Source: Deltaproteobacteria bacterium (GTDB taxonomy: Bacteria > Desulfobacterota > DSM-4660 > Desulfatiglandales > Desulfatiglandaceae). Taken from it: DNA of 16,283 bases. Both the position numbers and the translations under genes were made by a program. Shown here piece after piece: positions 6,307 through 12,654 of this stretch. Positions within the stretch are counted from its first letter, which is position 1; the number at the start of each line of letters is the position of its first letter. The notes below the pieces were generated by a model that did not search any database, was not told where the DNA came from, and was given only the letters and a program-made list of their open reading frames with translations. Location of the stretch: assembly GCA_018644785.1 (NCBI GenBank), contig JABGPV010000004.1, forward strand, positions 37,841 through 54,123, in the 5' to 3' direction.

Positions 6307-7206
6307 CTATTCAGGCTTTTTTTCCATATCATCCAAGGACAATTCAAGATCGAGGGGTTCAATATCGTTGTCTGAAAAGAGATTCACGTCCTCTTTTCCG
6401 TCAGCGTTGTCTTTCGGGGAAGCATCCTTTTTTTCGGTTGTGGCTTCTTCAAGGTCGAAGGCGGCCAGTTGTTCATTTATTTCGTCAGAATTCCAGAAAC
6501 CCTTTTCATCAGGGGTTTCTTTTTCAGGAGGTGCGCTTTCCGTTTCGGATGCCTCTTCCAGTTCAAAGAGGATCTCATCTTCTTCTACGCCGCTTGATGC
6601 AGACGGTTCTGTTTTGGCATCACTATCCGGCAGGTCGTCCAGAGATAGAAACAATTCCGGGGAATCCAATTCTTCCGATGTATGGGTGATCTCTGCAGAA
6701 TCGGTTTTCTCTGCGGGCGTCTTTGCGCTGTGGGGTTCATCTGCCAGGAAAAGATCCACTTCATGAGCTTTCTCCGGTATTTCCTCGACTTCTTCAGATG
6801 CCGGTTCCAGATCAAACAGAATTTCATCTTCCGCCGGATCAAGGGGTTCCAGTGAATCCTCTTTGGGATCGTTTGTTTCAAATACAATTTCATCTTTTGA
6901 AGGATCCAATGGCTCCTGGGAATCCGGTCTGGCATCGTCCGAATCCAGATCGTCAAGGGCAATCAATAAATCTTGAGCATCCATTCCTCCAGGGGCACCT
7001 TCAGAAGCACCCATACCGGCCCCGCGGTCCGGGATTTCAAGGTTTTCAGAGCCCGCCATCCCAACCAGAGAGGCCAGAAAGAAAGGTGGATTCGGTTTGT
7101 TGGGTGAGAGTTTCAGCCGAGTCTGTTCTTGGGCGTTATCGTTTCCACATTTTGGACAGACCTGGTTGTAATCGAAGCTCGTATAATTGCATTTGGGGCA
7201 TTTCAT
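6307..7206 (-). CDS. Acidic repeat protein with N-terminal zinc ribbon
   Basis: A 299-residue protein. Residues 1-22 form a zinc ribbon (Cys3-x2-Cys6 and Cys17-x2-Cys20). The rest is very acidic, low-complexity and probably disordered. A short motif recurs: EPLDPSKDEIVFE (98-110), EPLDPAEDEILFDLE (120-134), EEDEILFELEE (208-218) and EPLDLELSLDDME (283-295), together with LSLDDL-type pieces. There is no signal peptide or membrane segment. I do not recognise a functional family; acidic tails with repeated short linear motifs suggest a docking or scaffolding protein. The ATG has GGAG nine nt upstream. It is the last gene of the rex cluster, 44 bp after rnhA across a perfect hairpin. Its steady acidic codon pattern argues that it is a real gene. 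Confidence 0.75.
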   Translation of the reverse strand: MKCPKCNYTSFDYNQVCPKCGNDNAQEQTRLKLSPNKPNPPFFLASLVGMAGSENLEIPDRGAGMGASEGAPGGMDAQDLLIALDDLDSDDARPDSQEPLDPSKDEIVFETNDPKEDSLEPLDPAEDEILFDLEPASEEVEEIPEKAHEVDLFLADEPHSAKTPAEKTDSAEITHTSEELDSPELFLSLDDLPDSDAKTEPSASSGVEEDEILFELEEASETESAPPEKETPDEKGFWNSDEINEQLAAFDLEEATTEKKDASPKDNADGKEDVNLFSDNDIEPLDLELSLDDMEKKPE

Positions 7207-7220
7207 CTCAGAAACTCCGC

Positions 7221-7241
7221 GAGACCTTTGAAAAAGGTCTC
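7221..7241 (-). repeat. Perfect 9-bp hairpin between rnhA and the zinc-ribbon gene
   Basis: GAGACCTTT (7221-7229) and AAAGGTCTC (7233-7241) form a 9-bp perfect stem with a 3-nt loop in the 44-bp gap between the two genes. On the minus strand no T-run follows, so it is not an ordinary terminator. It could be an RNA processing or stabilising hairpin or part of a repeat family; the arm plus neighbour, CAAAGGTCTCG, also occurs at 14765-14775. Confidence 0.6.
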
Positions 7242-7250
7242 TTTGTATTA

Positions 7251-7703
7251 TTACGGTTTACATTTTCCAAGGGCCTCCCTGGCCAGATGATCACAACGTT
7301 CATTTTCAAGGTGTCCATGGTGCCCTTTGACCCATTTCCACTGGATTTGATGGGGTTGGCTCAACCGCAGCATTTCCTGCCAAAGGTCTTTGTTCAGAAC
7401 CGGTTTTTTCTGGGAATTCTGCCAGTTTTTCTTGATCCAGCCGTGAATCCAATGGGTCATGCCCTTCATGACATACTGAGAATCTGTTGTAACAATAACC
7501 TCGCACGGTCGCTTGAGCTGGCGAAGCGCTTCGATGACGGCCATCATTTCCATACGGTTGTTGGTGGTTTGCCGCTCACAACCTGAAATTTCTTTTGTAA
7601 CTTCTCCATATCTGAGCAGGGAGCTGTAACCTCCCGGCCCGGGATTGCCGCTGCACGCCCCATCCGTAAAGATTTCAACAACTTTCTCTGAACTACCGGT
7701 CAT
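7251..7703 (-). CDS. rnhA: Ribonuclease HI
   Basis: A 150-residue protein of normal length for bacterial RNase HI, which cleaves the RNA strand of RNA-DNA hybrids (R-loops, Okazaki primers). All catalytic residues are visible: Asp14 in [14 protein letters not shown], Glu52 in NNRMEMMA, Asp74 in TTDSQYV, His128 in KGHHGH and Asp138 in ENERCDHLA. The basic handle segment [11 protein letters not shown] (84-94) is also present, as in the E. coli type. The ATG at 7703 overlaps the end of the DUF1573 gene by 11 bp, so translation is probably coupled and full translation of the upstream frame, including read-through of its TGA, may favour rnhA expression. Confidence 0.97.
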   Translation of the reverse strand: MTGSSEKVVEIFTDGACSGNPGPGGYSSLLRYGEVTKEISGCERQTTNNRMEMMAVIEALRQLKRPCEVIVTTDSQYVMKGMTHWIHGWIKKNWQNSQKKPVLNKDLWQEMLRLSQPHQIQWKWVKGHHGHLENERCDHLAREALGKCKP

Positions 7704-8775
7704 TAGGGCCCTTCTTCATGAATCGGCCATGGATGACGAAGGTAATCAGGGGCATTTCCGGATAACTGGTTTTCAATTTCAAAATACCGTTGTAATTGCG
7801 ATTTTCCCCGGGTATGGTCGAAAATTTTATGCGGTATTTTCTTCCTTTTTCCACGGTTTCAATGGTGTATTTCAGTTTGTCATTAAGATTGAATTCCGTA
7901 ATCGTGAGGTTCAGGGATTTTTTCAGCTCAGCACGAATTTCCACTGTCTTGGTGATTTCAGCCCCTTCTTTCCCGTAGAGACGGATGTAACGGGAAGAAA
8001 CGTAAATAGGCGCTTTAACGGCATTTTCACCCCTTACCGGTGTTTCCTTTTTAATGCCGGATGACGGGGGTCTCGAGGGGATTTTGGCCGGTTTGAACCG
8101 GCCATTAATTACGATACTGATCTCCGGTTTTTCCGGATAGTTGGTTTTGAGCTTCAGGATTCCCCTGAAGTTCTCCTTGACACCGCTTACAGACGTGAAC
8201 CGGATCCGGTATTCTTTTCCCTTTTGAACGGTTTCGATGGCGTATTTCAGTTTGTTTTTGGGGGTGAAATCAGCCACCGAAAGATTCAGCGGTTTATCCA
8301 GTTCAGCGAGGATTTTTATGGTTTTGTGAGCCGCTCTATCCCCCTTGCCATACAGGTGGACATACCTGGAAGAGACATAAATGGGAACCTTGACCGTGGC
8401 TTTGACCACCAGTAAAATATTTTGTTTTTCAGGGTCGTTGGTTTTAACTCGCGCTGACTTGCGAATATCTCCCTGGTATCCTTCGGTTTTGACCTTGAGC
8501 GTTATTTTTCCTTCCCCACCCGGGGGAACGGCCGGATCAAAATTGGCCACGGCGCAGCCTCAACCGGGTCTGACGCTGATGATTTTAAGAGGTTCATCAC
8601 CGATGTTGAGGATTTTAAAGGTGTGTTCCAGGACTGTCCCTTCCTTTACCTCTTTAAAGTCGAATTCCCGTCCCTCAACCGAGATTCTGGGTCCTTTATT
8701 GTCCTGGCCCAGGACCATGTCGCCCCAGAGCGCGATGGAGAAAATTCCCACCATCATCAAGAACAGCTTTTTCAC
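7693..8775 (-). CDS. Candidate selenoprotein: exported DUF1573 protein with in-frame TGA (Sec72)
   Basis: The reading frame is continuous from a GTG at 8775 to the stop at 7693-7695 apart from one TGA at 8560-8562, giving 360 residues with Sec72. AGGAGG lies 8 nt before the GTG, and [20 protein letters not shown] is a clear signal peptide. Residues 28-128 are a DUF1573 domain: [32 protein letters not shown], then G-U-G-C, then [19 protein letters not shown]. Known DUF1573 proteins read Ser-Cys-Gly-Cys at this point, so TGA replaces a conserved Cys while Cys74 is kept. Two tandem ~100-residue repeats follow (128-228 and 254-352), each starting with [11 protein letters not shown] is a normal stop elsewhere in this window. 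The gene follows rex by 31 bp and overlaps rnhA. The alternative is a simple nonsense mutation or sequencing error. Confidence 0.78.
8510..8531 (-). promoter_or_regulatory. Candidate SECIS hairpin downstream of the TGA
   Basis: In the mRNA sense (minus strand) TTCCCC-CGGGT-GGGGAA forms a 6-bp stem with a 5-nt loop, extended by two more C-G pairs below a single bulged G. The loop begins 37 nt after the TGA and has G at its second position. Bacterial SECIS elements are hairpins within the coding region soon after UGA with a G near the start of the loop, so the shape fits, near the far end of usual spacing. A competing weaker hairpin (GGCC arms at 8545-8548 and 8530-8533, 11-nt loop) lies closer. 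Confidence 0.5.
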
Positions 8776-8806
8776 AGATTTTTCCTCCTCTTTCAACAAA
8801 CAGTTA

Positions 8807-9448
8807 TTAAGCAGCCATCTTCTGATGGAGTTTATAGGTCAGTATGTCCATTATAACCGTAAAATCGATATTTTCAACCAGGCAACAGTCAGGCGCATCG
8901 ATTCGGGTGGGTGTAAAATTCAAAATGGCATTCACGTGACCCTCCATAAAGAGATCTGCGACCCCCTGTGCCGCGGAAGTCGGGGTGGTGATGACACCGA
9001 TTTCGATGTTCAGATCCCGTATGGTGGTTTTCAGTTCCTTGATATCCTGAATATTCATCCCGCCGGCAACCGGCATTCCGATCCTATCCAGGGAATTGTC
9101 AAAAGCCGCCACACACTTAAAGCCCCTGAGGGCTAGGTTCCTGTGCAGCAAAATGGCGCAGCCCATATTGCCCATCCCGGCGATGCCGAGATTCCAGTCC
9201 CGATTAACGGACAGTATTTTTTTGATTTGGGCTTGAAGATCAATGACATCGTACCCCACCCCCCTGACACCAAATTCTCCAAAATAGCCGAGATCTTTTC
9301 TGACCTGTGCCGGATTGATCTGGCATAACCATGCCAGTTTTTCAGAAGAAACCATTCGATATCCGTCAAACTCCAGCAGTTCCAACTGCCGGTAGTACAT
9401 GGAAAGCCGGGTAATGGTCGCTTTTGGTATTTTCTGTGCTTTGCTCAT
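8807..9448 (-). CDS. rex: Redox-sensing transcriptional repressor Rex
   Basis: A 213-residue protein with the Rex layout. Residues 1-75 form the winged-helix DNA-binding domain, with IPKATITRLSMYYR and QVRKDLGYFGEFGVRGVGYD. Residues 84-200 form the Rossmann domain: LGIAGMGNMG carries Gly91, Gly93 and Gly96, and Asp117 (AAFDNS) ends the second strand, consistent with NAD(H) binding. VITTPTSAAQGVAD and ILNFTP are also family hallmarks. The C-terminal helix used for domain swapping is present. Rex represses respiratory and fermentative genes until NADH/NAD+ rises. The ATG at 9448 follows AGAGG. Inverted repeats just upstream may be an autoregulatory operator. It is the first gene of a four-gene minus-strand cluster and is divergent from the histidine kinase. 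Confidence 0.95.
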   Translation of the reverse strand: MSKAQKIPKATITRLSMYYRQLELLEFDGYRMVSSEKLAWLCQINPAQVRKDLGYFGEFGVRGVGYDVIDLQAQIKKILSVNRDWNLGIAGMGNMGCAILLHRNLALRGFKCVAAFDNSLDRIGMPVAGGMNIQDIKELKTTIRDLNIEIGVITTPTSAAQGVADLFMEGHVNAILNFTPTRIDAPDCCLVENIDFTVIMDILTYKLHQKMAA

Positions 9449-9464
9449 CTCATTTTACCTCTGT

Positions 9465-9507
9465 TTGTAACCGTAACCCTGTAAGGTTATGGATTTTCAG
9501 GTTACAA
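9465..9507. promoter_or_regulatory. Nested inverted repeats upstream of rex (possible operator)
   Basis: TTGTAACC (9465-9472) and GGTTACAA (9500-9507) are perfect 8-bp reverse complements. Inside them GTAACC (9473-9478) faces GGTTAT (9485-9490) with one mismatch. The set lies 17-59 bp before the rex ATG and within the rex/histidine-kinase intergenic region. Known Rex operators have TTGTGA- or TTGTTA-type half-sites at closer spacing, so these could be a variant Rex site, a site for another regulator, or an RNA hairpin in the rex leader. Confidence 0.4.
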
Positions 9508-9587
9508 TTTATTCAACTTCAAACGTTTAACCCCTTTTCATGTGTTTGCAGATGGAATCTCTGCTAAAAAAGGGAAAGAGTAGAATA

Positions 9588-9614
9588 TTGTAAAAAATGT
9601 AATTTTTTTATACT
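9588..9614 (+). promoter_or_regulatory. AT-rich candidate promoter of the histidine kinase
   Basis: TATACT (9609-9614) is a good -10 hexamer; TTGTAA (9588-9593) lies 15 nt upstream, which is short for a -35. The patch includes AAAAAAT-GTA-ATTTTTT (9592-9608), an AT-only stem. It begins an untranslated leader of about 30 nt before the ATG at 9648. Low information content makes this tentative. Confidence 0.3.
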
Positions 9615-9647
9615 ATATAAAAATTTTTTGAAAGGCAAAAATTAGCA

Positions 9648-11582
9648 ATGGGAAGTTCTGAAGATCAGCGTTTCGCGAAAAAAGCCCGGGATGAAAGCGG
9701 TCGTTTAAAAACCCGGAGGGCTCTGGAGGAATCCGAAAGACGGCTTCGAGCCCTCCTTGATTTTGTCATGTATCCCATCGTGGTGTACACCCTGGACAGA
9801 CAGGTGTTGTATCTTAACCCGGCATTTACGGAAACATTCGGGTGGACATTGGCGGAGCTCAAGGGGAAAAAAATACCTTATATTCCCGACCATCTTAAAA
9901 CTCAAGTTGCTGAAAACAGGGAAAAATTGCTGCGGGATCAGATGACGCTGCGTCAGGAAACACAGCGTTTCACAAAGGATGGCAGGATTCTCGATGTGGT
10001 TTTGAGCGTGGCGGTTTATGCTGAAATTGAAGGTGGGCCCTCAGGGTTTCTGACGCTTCTGCGGGATATTACCCATGAAAAGAGGATTGAACGAAATAAC
10101 GAAGCCCTGCTTCGCACCAGTCTGGCCCTCCCCGAACATTCCGATTTGGACCACCTTTTGTCCTATATCGGCTCTGAAATCAAGGACCTGCTGGATGCTG
10201 AAGGCGCGCTGGTGATCCTGCTGGATGAAGAAAAGGGGGAGTTGTATTTTAAATCTGCAGCCCATGACGATCCGGCCACCCAAAAAAGGGCAAAAGAAGT
10301 GCGTTATCCGGCTGACAAAGGGGTTGCCGGCAAAGTTATCCGCACCGGCGAGCCGGTCCTGGTCAATAATGTTTCTGACGACCCCGACTATTACTCGATT
10401 GTGGATCTTCAGGCGGGTTTCAAAACCAGGAACATGCTGGATGTTCCCTTAAGAAGTGGCGATCGGACCATCGGTGTTTTGTGCGTGATCAACAAGAAGC
10501 GGGGGGATTTCGATGAATTGGACATCGAAATGCTCAATACCCTTTCCGGAACTGTTGCGCTGTCCATTGAAAACGCACGGTTTTCAAAGGCCCTGGCGGA
10601 ATCCTACAAAGAAGTTTCGAGCCTGAGCCGGGCCAAGGGAAAAGTAATTAATCATCTTTCCCATGAATTGAAAACACCGGTGGCTGTTTTGGGTGCGTCG
10701 TTGAACATTTTGAAAAAGAGGCTGAAAACAGTACCCGAGTCCCGTTGGGAGCCCACCATGACACGGGCCAAACGCAATCTGGACCGGCTCCTTAAACTGC
10801 AGTATGAAGTGGAAGACATCATGCAGGCGAAACACTATGATGCACACCACCTGATTTCCGTGCTAATGGAGGAATGTATTGACGTTTTAGAGTCCCTGGT
10901 GGTCGAAGATACGGGAGAAGGCTTGGGGATTGAGAAATTGAGACAGCGGATTGATGACCTCTTTCTGCCAAAGCAGGATAATCCTGAGAATATTTTGCTG
11001 GACCGGTCTGTATCCGATACCATCGAATCGGTCAAAATTAAATCCGGTCACCGTCACATAGAGATCGTTTCTCATCTCGGGCGTGTTCCGCCTATTTTTC
11101 TGCCGGCTGCGGTCTTGGAGAAAATTGTTTTCGGTCTCATCAAAAATGCCATTGAGAACACTCCGGATGGCGGAAAAGTCGAGGTCAATGTGCAAATAGT
11201 CGGGGAAAGTGTGGAATTGGTGGTCCGTGATTACGGCGTGGGCATTATCGGTGATGATCAGCACCGCATCTTTGAAGGCTTCTGGATTACCCAGGAGACC
11301 ATGGATTATTCTTCAAAACGGGAATTTGATTTCAATGCGGGCGGAAAAGGGGCGGATTTATTGCGAATGAAAATCTTCTCCGAGCGCTATCATTTCAGGA
11401 TTGACATGATTTCGTCACGGTGTGGGTGGTTGTCCCGGGAGAAAGTCAATTGTCCCGGGGATATCCTAAAGTGCGGTTATTGTAAAACTCCGGCGGATTG
11501 TTATCATTCCGGCGGTTCCATGTTTACCGTGGTGTTTCCTTCTGTTCAGGGAGATCTCGGTAAGGAGAGGAAGGGAGTATAG
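9648..11582 (+). CDS. PAS-GAF sensor histidine kinase with Cys-rich ATPase-domain insert
   Basis: A 644-residue cytoplasmic kinase with no membrane segment. A PAS domain spans about 28-145 (LDRQVLYLNPAFTETFGWT, then LLRDITHEK), a GAF domain about 155-310 (ADKGVAGKVIRTGEPVLVNN, then IGVLCVINKK), and the H-box is NHLSHELKTPVAVLG with phospho-acceptor His339. The ATPase domain has the N-box LIKNAIENTPDGG (Asn500, Asn504) and G1 box RDYGVGI (Asp528). After the GGKGADLL G2 region comes Cys602-x6-Cys609-x2-Cys612-x5-Cys618, then SGGSMFTVVFP as the last strand. The four cysteines could hold Zn or Fe-S, or act as a redox switch. No response regulator is adjacent. The Shine-Dalgarno (AAAGG) is weakly placed. 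The thioesterase gene starts one base after its stop. Confidence 0.92.
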   Translation: MGSSEDQRFAKKARDESGRLKTRRALEESERRLRALLDFVMYPIVVYTLDRQVLYLNPAFTETFGWTLAELKGKKIPYIPDHLKTQVAENREKLLRDQMTLRQETQRFTKDGRILDVVLSVAVYAEIEGGPSGFLTLLRDITHEKRIERNNEALLRTSLALPEHSDLDHLLSYIGSEIKDLLDAEGALVILLDEEKGELYFKSAAHDDPATQKRAKEVRYPADKGVAGKVIRTGEPVLVNNVSDDPDYYSIVDLQAGFKTRNMLDVPLRSGDRTIGVLCVINKKRGDFDELDIEMLNTLSGTVALSIENARFSKALAESYKEVSSLSRAKGKVINHLSHELKTPVAVLGASLNILKKRLKTVPESRWEPTMTRAKRNLDRLLKLQYEVEDIMQAKHYDAHHLISVLMEECIDVLESLVVEDTGEGLGIEKLRQRIDDLFLPKQDNPENILLDRSVSDTIESVKIKSGHRHIEIVSHLGRVPPIFLPAAVLEKIVFGLIKNAIENTPDGGKVEVNVQIVGESVELVVRDYGVGIIGDDQHRIFEGFWITQETMDYSSKREFDFNAGGKGADLLRMKIFSERYHFRIDMISSRCGWLSREKVNCPGDILKCGYCKTPADCYHSGGSMFTVVFPSVQGDLGKERKGV

Positions 11583-11583
11583 G

Positions 11584-12024
11584 ATGAAAATGGATGAAAC
11601 CATACGATCCGCCATTATGGAGCGGGTGTCCATGGAGGGTTATGCGGAAAAACTGGGATTGAAACTGGTTGAGTTATCGTCCGGTGGTGCTGTGGTGGAG
11701 ATGGTGCCCCAAAAGGAAGATGGAAATATTTTCGGTATGGTTCATGGCGCGGCCATTTTTTCGCTGATGGATGAAGCATTCCAGGTTTCATGCAATTCCC
11801 ACGGCAGGGTGGCGGTGGCCCTTAATGTGAATGTGACGTTCCATGCTCCGGCTTCATTTAACCGCAGGCTGAGGGCGGAAAGCAAAGAGCGTCATCGTTC
11901 AAAAAAAACAGCGACCTACCATATCACCGTTACCGATGAAGAGGGTACGCTGATTGCTTCCTGTCAGGCCCTTGCTTACCGAAAAAAGGAGCGGCTGCCA
12001 TTTTTGGAGGAGAGCTCGGCGTAA
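11584..12024 (+). CDS. PaaI-type hotdog-fold thioesterase
   Basis: A 146-residue single hotdog domain. NIFGMVHGAAIFSLMDEAF (about 48-66) is the PaaI/YigI-like active-site segment, with the conserved Asn, His-Gly and an Asp at the start of the long helix side. VALNVNVTFHAPA and the strand GTLIASCQALAYRK complete the fold. These enzymes hydrolyse acyl- or aryl-CoA thioesters, often as housekeeping for stalled CoA esters. The ATG is one base after the kinase stop, with a GGGAG-rich Shine-Dalgarno inside the kinase's last codons, so expression is coupled to the kinase. The link to signalling is unclear; CoA substrate is not predictable. Confidence 0.87.
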   Translation: MKMDETIRSAIMERVSMEGYAEKLGLKLVELSSGGAVVEMVPQKEDGNIFGMVHGAAIFSLMDEAFQVSCNSHGRVAVALNVNVTFHAPASFNRRLRAESKERHRSKKTATYHITVTDEEGTLIASCQALAYRKKERLPFLEESSA

Positions 12025-12036
12025 TGATTCAATTGT

Positions 12037-12065
12037 TTGACAAAAACCACGCATTTTCATATACT
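12037..12065 (+). promoter_or_regulatory. Sigma-70 promoter of hpt
   Basis: TTGACA (12037-12042), a 17-nt spacer and TATACT (12060-12065) make a near-consensus housekeeping promoter. The expected transcript start near 12072 leaves a leader of about 24 nt before the TTG start at 12096, containing the GGGAG ribosome binding site. This supports the 12096 start over the TTG at 12081. Confidence 0.75.
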
Positions 12066-12095
12066 TTATCGCCGAAATGATTGAAGGGAGATAGA

Positions 12096-12608
12096 TTGGA
12101 AAGAGAATTGTGTATTTCAAAGGAAGCGATTCAAAAGCGTGTTCAGGCGCTTGCAAAAAAGATCAGTTCGGATTATGAGGGGGAGGAACCGGTTTTAGTC
12201 GGCGTTCTCAACGGGGCTGTTTTTTTCTTTGCGGATCTAATGCGCGCTATCCGTATTCCCACGAAAATGGATTTTGTTCGGGCGGCCAGCTATGGTTCAA
12301 GTATGCAGTCCAGCGGTTCGGTACGGCTGACCAAAGACATTGAACTCCCCATTGAGGGGAAGCCCGTCATCCTGGTTGAGGACATTGTGGATTCCGGGTT
12401 GACTCTTTCATATTTGAAAGAAAAATTTGAGAAAAGAGGGGTGTCTTCTCTCAAAATTTGTGCGCTGATTGACAAACTGGAACGAAAAGAAAAAGATGTG
12501 TTTGTGGACTATTGTGGATTTCAGATTCAGGAGGGCTTTCTGGTGGGTTACGGGCTTGATTGTAAAGAGGAATACCGCTATTTACCTGAAATCTACCGTC
12601 TGAAATAA
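12096..12608 (+). CDS. hpt: Hypoxanthine phosphoribosyltransferase
   Basis: A 170-residue type I phosphoribosyltransferase that makes IMP or GMP from hypoxanthine or guanine and PRPP in purine salvage. The PRPP-binding signature is VILVEDIVDSGLTL, with the acidic pair Glu-Asp. VLVGVLNGAVFFFADL (PPi loop) lies upstream, SYGSSMQSSGSVRLTKD is the flexible loop, and LVGYGLDCKEEYRYLPEIYRL is the typical C-terminus with the purine-stacking region. I take TTG at 12096 as start because AGGGAG (12085-12090) is placed for it; the TTG at 12081 has no ribosome binding site and would make a 175-residue form. The zinc-ribbon/DUF3426 gene follows after 46 bp. Confidence 0.95.
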   Translation: MERELCISKEAIQKRVQALAKKISSDYEGEEPVLVGVLNGAVFFFADLMRAIRIPTKMDFVRAASYGSSMQSSGSVRLTKDIELPIEGKPVILVEDIVDSGLTLSYLKEKFEKRGVSSLKICALIDKLERKEKDVFVDYCGFQIQEGFLVGYGLDCKEEYRYLPEIYRLK

Positions 12609-12654
12609 ACAGCTCTGGGAGAGTTGATGGAAATCCATTACGAGGGAGGGTATT

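Noticed and set aside
6281..6766. Long plus-strand frames opposite the zinc-ribbon gene
   Set aside because: They are antisense to the Glu/Asp-rich coding sequence and consist of Ser/Phe low-complexity residues, a typical shadow of acidic codons.
8560..8562. Reading the TGA as evidence that the DUF1573 locus is two genes or a pseudogene
   Set aside because: The second part would have to start at a GTG inside the DUF1573 domain without a ribosome binding site, the frame is preserved exactly, and the codon coincides with a conserved Cys; recoding explains more.
8560..8562. Genome-wide reassignment of TGA
   Set aside because: DUF1638, BtuF-like and cyclase genes all end in TGA at the expected family lengths, so TGA is a normal stop here.
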